Source: an uncultured Eubacteriales bacterium (GTDB lineage: Bacteria > Bacillota > Clostridia > Oscillospirales > Acutalibacteraceae). From it: DNA of 49,831 bases. Location: positions 1-49,831 of the forward strand of contig CAKSHI010000012.1 of the NCBI GenBank assembly GCA_934457115.1, given 5' to 3'. Below, one piece after another: positions 23,832-32,915 of this stretch; position 1 is the first letter of the stretch, and each line of letters begins with the position of its first letter. A program made the translations under genes and the position numbers. The notes beneath the pieces were generated by a model. It ran no database searches, was not told the origin of the DNA, and worked only from the letters and a program-made list of their open reading frames with translations.

Positions 23832-24389
23832 TCAGTTAGCAACTTGAACCATTGCATATCTAACTATACGGTCTCCAATTTTATATCCCTTTTGGAATAC
23901 TTCTGCTATAACGTTTTCTTCCAAGTTATCGTCTTCAATATGTGCAACAGCATTATGAAGATCAGGGTTAAATGTGTCCCCTTTGTCGCCAAAGGATTCT
24001 ACATTTAATTTTTTCATTGATTCATTAAATTGATTAACTATAAGGTTTAATCCTTTTTTATAGTTTTCATCTAAGTTTTCTAAGGACTTAGTTGCATTTT
24101 CTAAACTATCTGCAATTGGAAGTATTGCTCCTACTGCCATACTTATCGCATCTGAATATATAGAGGCTTTTTCTTTTTCTGTCCTCTTTCTAAAGTTTTC
24201 ATATTCTGCCGCAATACGCAGTAACCTATCTTTTTGAGATGCAAGTTCTTTTTCCATTTTTTCCAAAGCTTCTTTATTTGGATCAACTTTTTCTTGAGAT
24301 TCAATATTTTCCTTAGTATTTTTTGATTCTTCTAATACTTGATTTTCATCTATAGAAGCCTCTTTTGGTTTCTTTGATTTAGTACTCAA
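23832..24389 (-). CDS. grpE: Nucleotide exchange factor GrpE
   Basis: 185 residues from the TTG at 24389 (L-S-T-K-S-K-K-P). AAAGGGG lies 8 bases upstream; an upstream ATG would place that site inside the gene. An acidic, disordered N-terminus (about 1-50), a long coiled coil with E-Y-E-N-F-R-K-R-T-E-K-E (about 75) and a C-terminal beta domain ending Q-K-G-Y-x-I-G-D-R-I-V-R-Y-A-M-V are all typical. It releases ADP from DnaK. Confidence 0.95.
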   Translation of the reverse strand: MSTKSKKPKEASIDENQVLEESKNTKENIESQEKVDPNKEALEKMEKELASQKDRLLRIAAEYENFRKRTEKEKASIYSDAISMAVGAILPIADSLENATKSLENLDENYKKGLNLIVNQFNESMKKLNVESFGDKGDTFNPDLHNAVAHIEDDNLEENVIAEVFQKGYKIGDRIVRYAMVQVAN

Positions 24390-24442
24390 AAAATTTTCCC
24401 CTTTCGTTTTATGCACATATATTTATATTGTTATATTTAATT

Positions 24443-25474
24443 TTAATTATCCAAAATTTCACTTAAAATATTTCCAACTGATGAACTTAGATATTCAAGA
24501 CTCGTTATTACTTTAGAATAGTTCATCCTTGTAGGACCTATTATTGCGATTGCACCTGACGCTTTATTAAATAAATTGTAGGGCGATATAATTATACTTG
24601 TACCCAAAAGCTCGGGTTTATTAATTTCAGGACCTATTAAGACATTGGTTGAGTTGTTTTTATTGTCAAACAATAAATCAACAAGCTCCTTTTGCCTATT
24701 CAAAAAGCCCATAATGCCCTTGGCATCAGCTGTATCAAACTCCGGAAGAAATAAAAGGTTCATTTGTCCTTCCATTCTAACATTTATATTCATTGATTCT
24801 TCTGCAGCTTCCAATATTGCATTCAACACTGCAGGCATCAAAAGAGTCATTTCTCCAAAAGTAACGGCTATACTTTGAATAAATGCCGGCGTTATAGAAG
24901 AGATATTAATACCCGTAAACTTTTCATTTATGATGGAAGTAAATACCTTTAAAAGTTCGGGAGTAAGGTCATAATCACACCTAAAAAGCTTATTTTTTAC
25001 AATTCCTGATGAAGTCATAAATATAAGCATCGCAGAGCGTTTACCTACTTTTACAAATTCGATTTTTCTAACTGTATCACTAAACGCAGGTGGTGTTGTA
25101 GAAATAGCGGCGAAGTTGGTTATCTCCGACAAAAGCTCCGATGCTCTTGAGAGCAACTTTTCAGGATCATCTCTGCAAGTAGATAAATTAGATAAGATAA
25201 AGCCCTTTTCATTGTCACTCAAATCTTCTTTGTTCATAAGCTTATTAATGTAGAGCCTATACCCTTTATTGGAAGGTACCCTTCCTGACGAAGTATGTAG
25301 CTGTTCCAATAAACCCAGTTCACAAAGATCCGCCATATCGTTTCTTATGGTTGCAGATGAAACTGAAAAATCCAAATAATCGCAAAGTATCTTTGAGCCA
25401 ACCGGTTCGCCTGTCTTTACATGAATTTCAATAATCGCTTCAAGTATTTTTAGTTTTCTTTCTTCAGGTTTCAT
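24443..25474 (-). CDS. hrcA: Heat-inducible transcription repressor HrcA
   Basis: 343 residues. The N-terminal winged helix (A-I-I-E-I-H-V-K-T-G-E-P-V-G-S-K, S-A-T-I-R-N-D-M-A-D-L) is followed by a GAF-like domain and the C-terminal dimerisation part ending I-I-G-P-T-R-M-N-Y. HrcA binds CIRCE operators and needs GroE for folding. It is the first gene of the operon, with the CIRCE element 25 bases upstream of its start, so it is autoregulated. Confidence 0.96.
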   Translation of the reverse strand: MKPEERKLKILEAIIEIHVKTGEPVGSKILCDYLDFSVSSATIRNDMADLCELGLLEQLHTSSGRVPSNKGYRLYINKLMNKEDLSDNEKGFILSNLSTCRDDPEKLLSRASELLSEITNFAAISTTPPAFSDTVRKIEFVKVGKRSAMLIFMTSSGIVKNKLFRCDYDLTPELLKVFTSIINEKFTGINISSITPAFIQSIAVTFGEMTLLMPAVLNAILEAAEESMNINVRMEGQMNLLFLPEFDTADAKGIMGFLNRQKELVDLLFDNKNNSTNVLIGPEINKPELLGTSIIISPYNLFNKASGAIAIIGPTRMNYSKVITSLEYLSSSVGNILSEILDN

Positions 25475-25498
25475 AGCACTTACCTCTGATTCTCATCA

Positions 25499-25525
25499 TT
25501 AGCACTCTCATCTTTAGAGTGCTAA
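25499..25525 (-). promoter_or_regulatory. CIRCE operator (HrcA binding site)
   Basis: Perfect consensus inverted repeat TTAGCACTC, 9 bases, GAGTGCTAA. It lies between the promoter and the hrcA start, so it represses the whole heat-shock operon and also forms a leader hairpin in the mRNA. Confidence 0.98.
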
Positions 25526-25534
25526 CATAATTAT

Positions 25535-25563
25535 AATTTACCATTAATATCTGCAAATGTCAA
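25535..25563 (-). promoter_or_regulatory. Sigma-A promoter of the hrcA-grpE-dnaK-dnaJ operon
   Basis: Minus strand TTGACA (25563-25558), 17-base spacer, TAAATT (25540-25535). The start would be near 25528, at the edge of CIRCE, the usual geometry for HrcA control. Confidence 0.75.
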
Positions 25564-25686
25564 TAGTAAATTTAAATTATTTTATTTTTTTCTTGATTTT
25601 CATGGCAGAATCAAATAAATATGAGGTAATTAATACTTTAAATTTATAATTGAAGTCAACCTCATCTAATCCCGAATTCAAAGCAA

Positions 25687-25720
25687 AAAGCGCACTTTGA
25701 ATTATCAAAGCACGCTTTTC
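25687..25720 (-). terminator. Intrinsic terminator after hppA
   Basis: Fifteen-base stem AAAAGCGCACTTTGA / TCAAAGCACGCTTTT with two wobble positions and an ATTA loop; the minus strand ends CTTTTTGCTTT. Confidence 0.82.
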
Positions 25721-25738
25721 CTTTTACGTATCTATCTA

Positions 25739-27826
25739 TTAAAATAAAGAATTGTTAATAATAATAGCTGCAAATACTATAGATACCATAGATACTAATT
25801 TAATCAAAATATTGATAGATGGTCCACTTGTATCCTTAAATGGATCTCCTACTGTATCTCCAACAACGGCAGCCTTATGGCAATCTGAACCTTTTCCGCC
25901 GTGTTTTCCGGATTCAATGTATTTCTTAGCATTGTCCCAAGCACCGCCGGCATTTGCCATCATAACAGCCAAAACAAATCCTGTTACTGTGGTTCCTGCA
26001 AGCATACCTGTAACACCGTTAACTCCTAAAACAAGACCAACAATAATTGGAGCAATGATTCCTATTAAAGCAGGAACAAGCATTTCTCTTTGAGCTGATT
26101 TTGCACATAGGTCAACGCATTTTTCATAGTCAGGCTTACCTTCACCTGTCAATAAGCCTTTAATTTCTTTAAATTGACGTCTAACTTCTACAACTATACT
26201 TGTAGCTGATCTTCCAACTGCATCCATAGTAAATGCTGCGAATATAAATGGTATCATACCACCTATAAATAGACCTATAAGTACAGGAGGATTAATTACG
26301 CTTAGATTAAATACAAATGAAGGTTTAATAACCTTAACTTGGTCAATATAAGAAGCAACCAAAGCTAATGCTGTAAGAGCTGCAGAACCGATAGCAAAAC
26401 CTTTTCCGGTAGCTGCTGTTGTATTTCCTAAAGAATCAAGAGCATCTGTACGATTTCTAACTTCTTCACCTAGGTTTGCCATTTCAGCAATACCGCCGGC
26501 ATTATCAGCTACAGGGCCATATGCGTCTGTTGCTAGAGTAATACCTAAAGTAGATAACATTCCAACTGCAGCCAAACTAATTCCATAAAGACCTGCATTG
26601 AAATTCATAGCTCCGCCTGCTACATAGAAGCTTACTAAAATAGCAATTGCAATTATAATAACAGGGACAGCTGTTGAAAGCATTCCTAATGATAAACCGC
26701 CAATGATAATAGTTGCAGCACCTGTTTCAGATGTCTTAGCTAAATCCTTAGTTGGTTTATATGTATCTGAAGTATAGTATTCAGTAAAGTAGCCGATTAA
26801 TATACCTGCTAGTAATCCTGAAATAATAGAGAAGAATAGGCCGATTTGTTGCATACCAAATACGAAGTAAATTAGTAAGAACGCACCAATTGCAACTAAA
26901 ACGCTGCTAATGTAAGTTCCTCTTCTTAATGCAGATAATAGATTCCTTTGAGATGCACCCTCTTTTGTTTTAACAAAGAAAGTACCAACAATAGAAGCAA
27001 ATATACCAATTGTAGCAAGAATCATAGGTACAGCCATACCCTTAAAGCCGAATCCTGCAGAAACTGCCAAAGCTAAAGCTGAAATACGAGCGCCTACATA
27101 TGATTCATAAAGGTCAGCACCCATACCTGCTACGTCACCAACGTTATCACCAACGTTATCTGCGATAACAGCAGGGTTACGAGGGTCATCCTCTGGAATT
27201 GAGTTTTCTACTTTACCAACAAGGTCAGCACCAACGTCTGCAGCTTTTGTAAAGATACCGCCGCCAACACGTGCAAATAATGCCATAGCAGAAGCACCCA
27301 TACCAAATGTTAACATAGCAGAAGCAATACTTTGAGCTTGTTGAGCCTCAGTAAGACCTTTATAGAAGAATTTAAGAATGTAGTACCAAATTGACATGTC
27401 CAACATTCCAAGACCAACAACTGTAAATCCCATTACAGCGCCGGCAGAAAAAGCGACTTTCAAACCACTGTTTAAGCTTTTCTTAGCAGCAGTTGCAGTT
27501 CTTGAGTTTGCTTGAGTAGCAACTCTCATACCGATAAAACCTGATAATGCTGAGAAAAAACCACCTGTAACAAAAGCAACAGGTACAAATGGATTAATAA
27601 GATTAAAGAAAGCTAATGCACCTAATAAAACAAACATAAAGGCAAAAAATATTCCAACACCTTTATATTGACGTTTAAGATAAGCATTAGCGCCAGCCCT
27701 GATAGATGCAGCGATACGCTTAACTTCATCTATTCCTTCATCCTCTTTTAAAACTCTGTAAGCAAGGATGCAGGCAAATAGCAGTGCTGCAATAGCACCG
27801 ATTGGAGCCCATAACATAAGTTCCAT
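25739..27826 (-). CDS. hppA: Membrane-bound ion-pumping pyrophosphatase (V-type), K+-dependent subtype
   Basis: 695 residues with about 16 hydrophobic segments. Pyrophosphate-binding motifs are intact: D-V-G-A-D-L-V-G-K-V-E, then D-D-P-R-N-P-A-V-I-A-D-N-V-G-D-N-V-G-D, and G-D-T-V-G-D-P-F-K-D-T-S-G-P near the C-terminus. The segment G-N-T-T-A-A-T-G-K-G has Ala where K+-independent enzymes have Lys, which assigns the K+-dependent subtype. Whether it pumps H+ or Na+ cannot be decided here. It recovers energy from biosynthetic pyrophosphate. Monocistronic, with its own terminator and a leader hairpin. Confidence 0.95.
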   Translation of the reverse strand: MELMLWAPIGAIAALLFACILAYRVLKEDEGIDEVKRIAASIRAGANAYLKRQYKGVGIFFAFMFVLLGALAFFNLINPFVPVAFVTGGFFSALSGFIGMRVATQANSRTATAAKKSLNSGLKVAFSAGAVMGFTVVGLGMLDMSIWYYILKFFYKGLTEAQQAQSIASAMLTFGMGASAMALFARVGGGIFTKAADVGADLVGKVENSIPEDDPRNPAVIADNVGDNVGDVAGMGADLYESYVGARISALALAVSAGFGFKGMAVPMILATIGIFASIVGTFFVKTKEGASQRNLLSALRRGTYISSVLVAIGAFLLIYFVFGMQQIGLFFSIISGLLAGILIGYFTEYYTSDTYKPTKDLAKTSETGAATIIIGGLSLGMLSTAVPVIIIAIAILVSFYVAGGAMNFNAGLYGISLAAVGMLSTLGITLATDAYGPVADNAGGIAEMANLGEEVRNRTDALDSLGNTTAATGKGFAIGSAALTALALVASYIDQVKVIKPSFVFNLSVINPPVLIGLFIGGMIPFIFAAFTMDAVGRSATSIVVEVRRQFKEIKGLLTGEGKPDYEKCVDLCAKSAQREMLVPALIGIIAPIIVGLVLGVNGVTGMLAGTTVTGFVLAVMMANAGGAWDNAKKYIESGKHGGKGSDCHKAAVVGDTVGDPFKDTSGPSINILIKLVSMVSIVFAAIIINNSLF

Positions 27827-27862
27827 GAAAATCCTCCCTTTAATAAAGAAAATAATAATATA

Positions 27863-27899
27863 GAAGTTAAAACTATGGAATCAAATTCCATATAACTTC
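27863..27899 (-). promoter_or_regulatory. Leader hairpin of hppA
   Basis: Minus strand GAAGTTA-TATGGAA-TTTGA-TTCCATA-GTTT-TAACTTC: a two-part stem-loop of 37 bases between a TATAAT at 27918-27913 and the GGGAGG ribosome site. It could stabilise the mRNA or bind a regulator. No known riboswitch is recognised. Confidence 0.55.
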
Positions 27900-28172
27900 A
27901 GAAATACGATTTATTATACCATATTTTAAAAATAAAAAAAAGCCCTTTTTTCCATAAATTCATAAATTTTAAGTGAATAAGAATCAAAATGAACACAAAT
28001 TTATAGTTTTATCAAAATCACTTTAATTAGTAAACAACAGCTACACAAATTACACTAAAAAATGCAACACTAAAATAACAACATCTATAACTTAACATAA
28101 AAATTATAAAACAATAAATTTAACGTACAACCACGTTTAATATAATAATCTCTAATTTAAAGTATAAAAGTA
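27900..28172. other. AT-rich intergenic stretch upstream of hppA
   Basis: It holds a TATAAT (27918-27913, minus strand) with only a poor T-rich -35, so the hppA promoter is not clear. The rest is A/T-rich sequence without a gene or clear structure. Confidence 0.45.
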
Positions 28173-28197
28173 GAACCACTCGTTAAACGAGTGGTTC
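28173..28197 (-). terminator. Terminator after the coiled-coil protein gene
   Basis: GAACCACTCG-TTAAA-CGAGTGGTTC, a 10-base perfect stem beyond the stop at 28218. The minus strand continues TACTTTTATAC. Confidence 0.75.
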
Positions 28198-28217
28198 TTA
28201 TATTCTCAACTAAAATT

Positions 28218-28673
28218 CTAGAATCCTTTGGATTCCTTTAAAGCCTGCCTTACTTTTCGTATTTCCGTTAAATTTTCCATCATTGCTTGGTCTGCCCTAT
28301 TCATTAAATCATCGACATATTCACTTGCAGCTTTTGTTATCTGCTTGGAATTTGACTGAGCCTTATTAAGAATTTCATTAGCTTTCGCCTTAGCCTCCTT
28401 AATAATCTTGTCTTGGTCAACCATAGCCTTAGCTCTCTCTTCTGCAATCCTTATAATAGACTCAGCTTCACTTTTTGCGTCTGAAATAATTTTAGTTCTA
28501 TCTGAAACAACTGCTCTTGCCTGCTGAATTTCCTCCGGAAACTGTGAACGCATAGCGTCAATAATTTCTTTAGCCTTATCTGCATCCATTACAGTCTTCC
28601 CACCACTCAAAGGAAGCGTCCATGATTTTTCTATTAATTCGTCTAACTCATATAGGTAATCCTCAATATTCAA
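28218..28673 (-). CDS. Coiled-coil protein of unknown function in the coaD-rsmD cluster
   Basis: 151 residues, almost wholly helical. A short conserved start (M-N-I-E-D-Y-L-Y-E-L-D-E-L-I-E-K-S) and a D-A-D-K-A-K-E-I motif are followed by an Ala/Glu/Lys-rich amphipathic coiled coil (about 45-145) reminiscent of DivIVA or ATP synthase stalk subunits. Relatives next to coaD in Clostridia are often loosely named 'ATPase', but no nucleotide-binding motif is present. It starts 2 bases after coaD ends, so it is co-transcribed. Function unknown; a role in division or membrane organisation is only a guess. Confidence 0.8.
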   Translation of the reverse strand: MNIEDYLYELDELIEKSWTLPLSGGKTVMDADKAKEIIDAMRSQFPEEIQQARAVVSDRTKIISDAKSEAESIIRIAEERAKAMVDQDKIIKEAKAKANEILNKAQSNSKQITKAASEYVDDLMNRADQAMMENLTEIRKVRQALKESKGF

Positions 28674-28675
28674 TT

Positions 28676-29161
28676 TTATTCCCCCTTATATAATCTTTTT
28701 TTTATATCATCATGTACTTCTTTTGGTACAAAACATGAAATATCCCCACCAAAGTAAGCCACTTCCTTAACCATGCTGGAGCTAAGGTAAGTATTTTTAG
28801 AACTTGCCGCAAGGAAAACAGTTTCTATATCACGGTTCAACTTTTTATTAGTAAGAGCCATTTGAAACTCATACTCAAAATCAGACATAGCCCTAAGGCC
28901 TCTTACAATAGCCGTTGCTCCTATATCATTTGCGTACTCAGCGAGCAATCCATCAAAAGATGCTACCTCCACATTTTTTAAGTTATATAATGATTTTTTT
29001 AAAAACTTTATTCTTTCATCTATGTTAAAAATGGACTTTTTATTGGCATTAACCATGACCGAAACAACTACATGATCAAATAAACCTGCGGCTCTTGTTA
29101 TTATATCAATGTGACCTACAGTCACAGGGTCAAAACTACCCGGGCACACAGCAATTTTCAT
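28676..29161 (-). CDS. coaD: Pantetheine-phosphate adenylyltransferase
   Basis: 161 residues. The nucleotidyltransferase signature V-T-V-G-H-I-D-I-I near 18 supplies the HxGH-type site (G-H-I-D here), with P-G-S-F-D-P at the start and the second motif Y-L-S-S-S-M-V-K-E near 129. It makes dephospho-CoA from phosphopantetheine and ATP. It follows rsmD by 3 bases, the common rsmD-coaD pair. Confidence 0.95.
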   Translation of the reverse strand: MKIAVCPGSFDPVTVGHIDIITRAAGLFDHVVVSVMVNANKKSIFNIDERIKFLKKSLYNLKNVEVASFDGLLAEYANDIGATAIVRGLRAMSDFEYEFQMALTNKKLNRDIETVFLAASSKNTYLSSSMVKEVAYFGGDISCFVPKEVHDDIKKRLYKGE

Positions 29162-29164
29162 ATA

Positions 29165-29710
29165 TTAATCCACATCCTTGTTAATATAAAATGTAACCTT
29201 AATTTTTCCATATTTTGATGATTTTTTCCCAATAAAGTCCCCAATATTTTCAGGTAAAACTGCATCAAAGGGGCTTTCACAAATAATAATACCGTTGTTG
29301 CTCATTATTGGTAAAATATTTTCCATAGCATCTTCAAGCAGACCTGTATTATACGGCGGATCAAGAAAAGCAATATCAACTTTTCCATTATAAGAATTTA
29401 TAAAGGTTTTTGCACTGACATTAAAAATTTCAGCCTTTTCCAAAATACCGGTACTTTTTAAATTTTCATTTACTATATTAATGGATTTTCGACTTTCATC
29501 TACAAATATAGCTTTACTCGCCCCACGACTTAATGCTTCTATTCCCATTTGACCGGAACCTGCAAATAGATCTAAAAACACCTTTCCCGGCAAATAAAAA
29601 TGAATTGAACTAAAAATAGCCTCTTTTATTCTGTCAGTAGTCGGCCTGACATCCATTCCATCTAAAGTTTTAAGTTTTTTTCCTTTCGCAAGACCCGAAA
29701 TAACTCTCAT
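29165..29710 (-). CDS. rsmD: 16S rRNA (guanine966-N2)-methyltransferase RsmD
   Basis: 181 residues. Begins M-R-V-I-S-G-x-A-K-G-K-K-L, then R-P-T-T-D-R-I-K-E-A-I-F, the SAM motif L-D-L-F-A-G-S-G-Q-M-G-I-E near 46 and the catalytic L-D-P-P-Y-N near 116, all diagnostic. It methylates G966 (E. coli numbering) of 16S rRNA during 30S assembly. It is translationally close to coaD. Confidence 0.95.
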   Translation of the reverse strand: MRVISGLAKGKKLKTLDGMDVRPTTDRIKEAIFSSIHFYLPGKVFLDLFAGSGQMGIEALSRGASKAIFVDESRKSINIVNENLKSTGILEKAEIFNVSAKTFINSYNGKVDIAFLDPPYNTGLLEDAMENILPIMSNNGIIICESPFDAVLPENIGDFIGKKSSKYGKIKVTFYINKDVD

Positions 29711-29762
29711 ATTACCCTACACCTTTCTTAATGTATATTATCTCATTTCTCACGTTATATTG

Positions 29763-31601
29763 TCAATCTTTTTCATTATCATGAAAATATGAATATATAT
29801 TCTTTGCAACAGCTTGATTTATCTCGGAAACGCTCGATAATTCCTCCAAAGATGCCGTGCTTATTCTTTTTATAGATTTAAAGTGTTTTAAGAGTATTTT
29901 TGACCTTTTTTCACCTACACCCTTTATATTGCTAAGCGTAACTGACAGTAATGCTTTAGACCTCTTTTTTCTATGAAAGCTAATAACAAAACGGTGAACC
30001 TCGTCTTGTATATTAGTAACTAAGTCAAAGGCCAATTTATTAGACGATATCGAGATTTCTTCCCCTTTTGCGGCTATAGCCCTTGTCCTATGTTTATTAT
30101 CTTTTACCATACCAAACACGGGAATATCGTAATTCATTTCATCAATAATGGGTTTTATTGATGAAACATGACCTTTTCCTCCGTCTAAAAGTATTAAATC
30201 CGGAAGCCTGCCAAATCCCTCATTTTCGCCTTTGTGTAGGTTATATTCTTCAAATCTCCTTGTGATCATTTCTTTCATTGAAGAATAATCATCTTGATAC
30301 TCTACTGTCTTAATAATAAATTTTCTATAGGAAGACTTAAGAGGTCGTCCATCCTTAAACACAACCATTGCCCCAACGTTTTCACTCCCGGCGGTATTTG
30401 ATATATCATAAGCTTCCACATATGATGGGAATTTCTTTAGAGATAAAAGCTTTTTAAGCTCCTCCAGCGCCATAGTTTCCTTTCCTATTCTTCCAACATT
30501 TTGAGCTACTCTTTCAAATGCGTTTGATTTACACATATTAATTAACGCTGCTTTTTCTCCTCTTTTGGGGTTTATAATTTTTACACTTTTACCTGACTTT
30601 TTAGAAAGCCAATCTTCTAAAAGTTCCTTATCATTTATGTCTTCATCTATAGAGATTAGTTTTGGAATTCTGTCTCTAATAGAATAATACTGCTGCAAAA
30701 ATTCAATCCTCGCATTTTTTTCGTCTATTATATTTGAAACCAAAAATTCTTCTCTATCACAAAGCCTGCCCGATAAAAATCTAAACACCTCAAAACAATA
30801 TATGTTCTCTCCCTTTGCCAAGGCTATGACATCATGTTCTTTTTCTTTGGTTTCAACTACCTTTTGTTTATCTTTAATTAATTTTATAGCTTTTATTCTA
30901 TCTCTTATTTTGGCAGCTTTTTCAAACTCTAAATTTTCAGAAAGTTCGTTCATTTCTTCAGTAAGTTCTTTAATAGAAAAAACATTTTCACCCTTTAAAA
31001 ATGCCACTGCTTCTTTTACATATTCATTATATTCCTTTTGCTTAACCTTACCCATACAAGGAGCCATACATTTTTTTATATAATAATTAAGGCAAGGCCT
31101 TTTTTTACCTACATCTCTTGGAAATTTTCTATTACACGTTGGTAATTTAAAAATATTTATTGCTTGATCAATAGTTTGACTAACAACCCATGAACTGGTA
31201 TATGGGCCAAGATATGTAGAGCCATCATCCTCAATTTGTTTGACTTCTTTAATTCTTGGAAATGCCTCGTTTGTTATTTTAATATAGCAGTATCCCTTAT
31301 CATCCTTTAATAAGATATTGTACTTGGGCATATATTGCTTTATCAAACTACATTCTAAAACCAATGCTTCAAATTCGCTGTCAGTCAGTATATATTCAAA
31401 GTTATCTACGTTAGAAACCATCTTTTTAACTTTATCATTATGATTTGAAGACGAACCAAAATATTGGCTTACTCTATTTTTTAAAGTCTTAGATTTTCCA
31501 ACATAAATAACATCATTATTTTGGTTTTTCATTATATAAACCCCAGGGCTTTCCGGAAGTCTCATAGCCTTTTTTCTTAATATGCTTTTTTTGTCTTCCA
31601 T
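29763..31601 (-). CDS. uvrC: Excinuclease ABC subunit C
   Basis: 612 residues. An N-terminal GIY-YIG nuclease (G-V-Y-I-M-K ... V-I-Y-V-G-K-S-K), a cysteine region (C-L-N-Y-Y-I-K-K-C-x-A-P-C), the UVR motif near 205-235, an RNase H-like nuclease with E-A-Y-D-I-S-N and L-I-L-L-D-G-G-K-G, and C-terminal helix-hairpin-helix motifs (I-K-G-V-G-E-K-R-S). UvrC makes both incisions in nucleotide excision repair. It is unlinked from uvrBA, as usual. TTAGGAGGG precedes the ATG. Confidence 0.96.
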   Translation of the reverse strand: MEDKKSILRKKAMRLPESPGVYIMKNQNNDVIYVGKSKTLKNRVSQYFGSSSNHNDKVKKMVSNVDNFEYILTDSEFEALVLECSLIKQYMPKYNILLKDDKGYCYIKITNEAFPRIKEVKQIEDDGSTYLGPYTSSWVVSQTIDQAINIFKLPTCNRKFPRDVGKKRPCLNYYIKKCMAPCMGKVKQKEYNEYVKEAVAFLKGENVFSIKELTEEMNELSENLEFEKAAKIRDRIKAIKLIKDKQKVVETKEKEHDVIALAKGENIYCFEVFRFLSGRLCDREEFLVSNIIDEKNARIEFLQQYYSIRDRIPKLISIDEDINDKELLEDWLSKKSGKSVKIINPKRGEKAALINMCKSNAFERVAQNVGRIGKETMALEELKKLLSLKKFPSYVEAYDISNTAGSENVGAMVVFKDGRPLKSSYRKFIIKTVEYQDDYSSMKEMITRRFEEYNLHKGENEGFGRLPDLILLDGGKGHVSSIKPIIDEMNYDIPVFGMVKDNKHRTRAIAAKGEEISISSNKLAFDLVTNIQDEVHRFVISFHRKKRSKALLSVTLSNIKGVGEKRSKILLKHFKSIKRISTASLEELSSVSEINQAVAKNIYSYFHDNEKD

Positions 31602-31626
31602 AAATTCCCTCCTAAATAAAGAAAAG

Positions 31627-31644
31627 CACCGCCTAAAGGCGGTG
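31627..31644 (-). terminator. Intrinsic terminator between ptsH and uvrC
   Basis: CACCGCC-TAAA-GGCGGTG, followed on the minus strand by CTTTTCTTT. It sits after ptsH and just before the uvrC ribosome site, so it may allow partial read-through into uvrC. Confidence 0.82.
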
Positions 31645-31658
31645 GCAATTTCTATATA

Positions 31659-31922
31659 TTATTCTGTAAAACCTGATTCAACCAATTGAACAAGATTTTC
31701 TACTGAGTCTTGCTCATCTACACCATCAGCTATAATTTTTATATTAGTTCCTCCAACAATACCTAAAGAAAGTACACCAAGTAAACTTTTTGCATTTACT
31801 CTTCTCTCTTCTTTTTCTACCCAAATTGATGATTTAAACTCATTTGCCTTTTGAATAAAAAATGTCGCTGGACGAGCATGTAAGCCAACCTGATTTTGGA
31901 CTGTTACATCTTTAACGTACAT
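31659..31922 (-). CDS. ptsH: Phosphocarrier protein HPr
   Basis: 87 residues. The phosphorylated histidine is in G-L-H-A-R-P-A (His15) and the regulatory serine in V-N-A-K-S-L-L-G (Ser46), both at canonical positions. It carries phosphate from enzyme I to sugar permeases. Ser46 phosphorylation by HPr kinase would feed catabolite repression. His15 argues against the Crh paralog. No ptsI is adjacent. A sigma-A promoter is seen at 32003-32030. Confidence 0.93.
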   Translation of the reverse strand: MYVKDVTVQNQVGLHARPATFFIQKANEFKSSIWVEKEERRVNAKSLLGVLSLGIVGGTNIKIIADGVDEQDSVENLVQLVESGFTE

Positions 31923-32002
31923 TGTAAACCCTCTCCTACCTTAAAATCAATATAGACCATTATTAATAAGTAAAATAATATAGTAATCATAAAGATAGAT
32001 TA

Positions 32003-32030
32003 ATTATATCATAATATTTATAATCGTCAA
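32003..32030 (-). promoter_or_regulatory. Sigma-A promoter of ptsH
   Basis: Minus strand TTGACG (32030-32025), 16-base spacer, TATAAT (32008-32003). The leader is about 75 bases. Confidence 0.65.
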
Positions 32031-32180
32031 TATATAATATTTTTTATTTTTGACAACCTCGATAAATTATGATTAACTACTTATTGAGTATATTAATAAA
32101 ATACTCAATTATTATACTAAACATATTTTTGACTAATATTTATCGATTTAATCATTAATAATTCAAAAATTATTTCTTGT

Positions 32181-32915
32181 TTAAAAACAGCCGTTTTTAC
32201 TTAAAAAATCTATATCATCATCTGATAATTCGGCCTTTTTTAATAGATCAGGCCTTAACTTGGCCGTTTTTAAAAGTGATTCATTGTGATTCCATTTTTT
32301 GATATTCGCATGATGGCCCGAGACAAGTACATCGGGGACTTTTTTACCTCTCCAGTCAGCAGGCCTTGTATATTGAGGATATTCAAGAAGGCCATTATAA
32401 TGGCTTTCCTCTTCAAAACATTCATTGCTGGACAATACACCTGGGAGCATCCTGCTAACTGCATCTGCTAAAACAAGCGCCGGGAGTTCTCCTCCCGTAA
32501 GGACATAGTCTCCTATAGATATTTGTTCATCTACATATTCATCGATGACTCTTTGGTCAACGCCCTCATAATGTCCGCATAATATTGCGATATGCTCACA
32601 ATCAGCCAGCTCTTTAACTTTTTGTTGAGTAAGAACTTTGCCCGCTGCGGACATATATATTAGCTTTGGTCTTGAGTTTGTCTTATTACAAATATCCTCA
32701 AAACATAGAGCTATTGGTTCACAAAGCATCAACATACCCTTTAATCCGCCATAGGGTTCATCGTCTACTCTTTTATGCTTATCATATGCATAATTTCTTA
32801 TCTGGTGACAATGTACCTCTATTATGCCCTTTTCTCTTGCTCTCCCTATAATGCTTTCACTCATAACATGATCACATATTTCAGGAAACAAAGTAAGAAT
32901 ATCAATTCTCATCAT
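32181..32915 (-). CDS. trmD: tRNA (guanine37-N1)-methyltransferase TrmD
   Basis: 244 residues from the ATG at 32915 (the ATG at 32912 giving M-R-I-D-I-L is equally possible; AAGGGG lies 7 or 10 bases upstream). Family start R-I-D-I-L-T-L-F-P-E, then the deep trefoil knot region G-H-Y-E-G-V-D-Q-R and S-I-G-D-Y-V-L-T-G-G-E-L-P-A. It modifies G37 next to the anticodon to prevent frameshifting. Its start overlaps the end of rimM, so translation is coupled. Last gene of the operon. Confidence 0.96.
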   Translation of the reverse strand: MMRIDILTLFPEICDHVMSESIIGRAREKGIIEVHCHQIRNYAYDKHKRVDDEPYGGLKGMLMLCEPIALCFEDICNKTNSRPKLIYMSAAGKVLTQQKVKELADCEHIAILCGHYEGVDQRVIDEYVDEQISIGDYVLTGGELPALVLADAVSRMLPGVLSSNECFEEESHYNGLLEYPQYTRPADWRGKKVPDVLVSGHHANIKKWNHNESLLKTAKLRPDLLKKAELSDDDIDFLSKNGCF

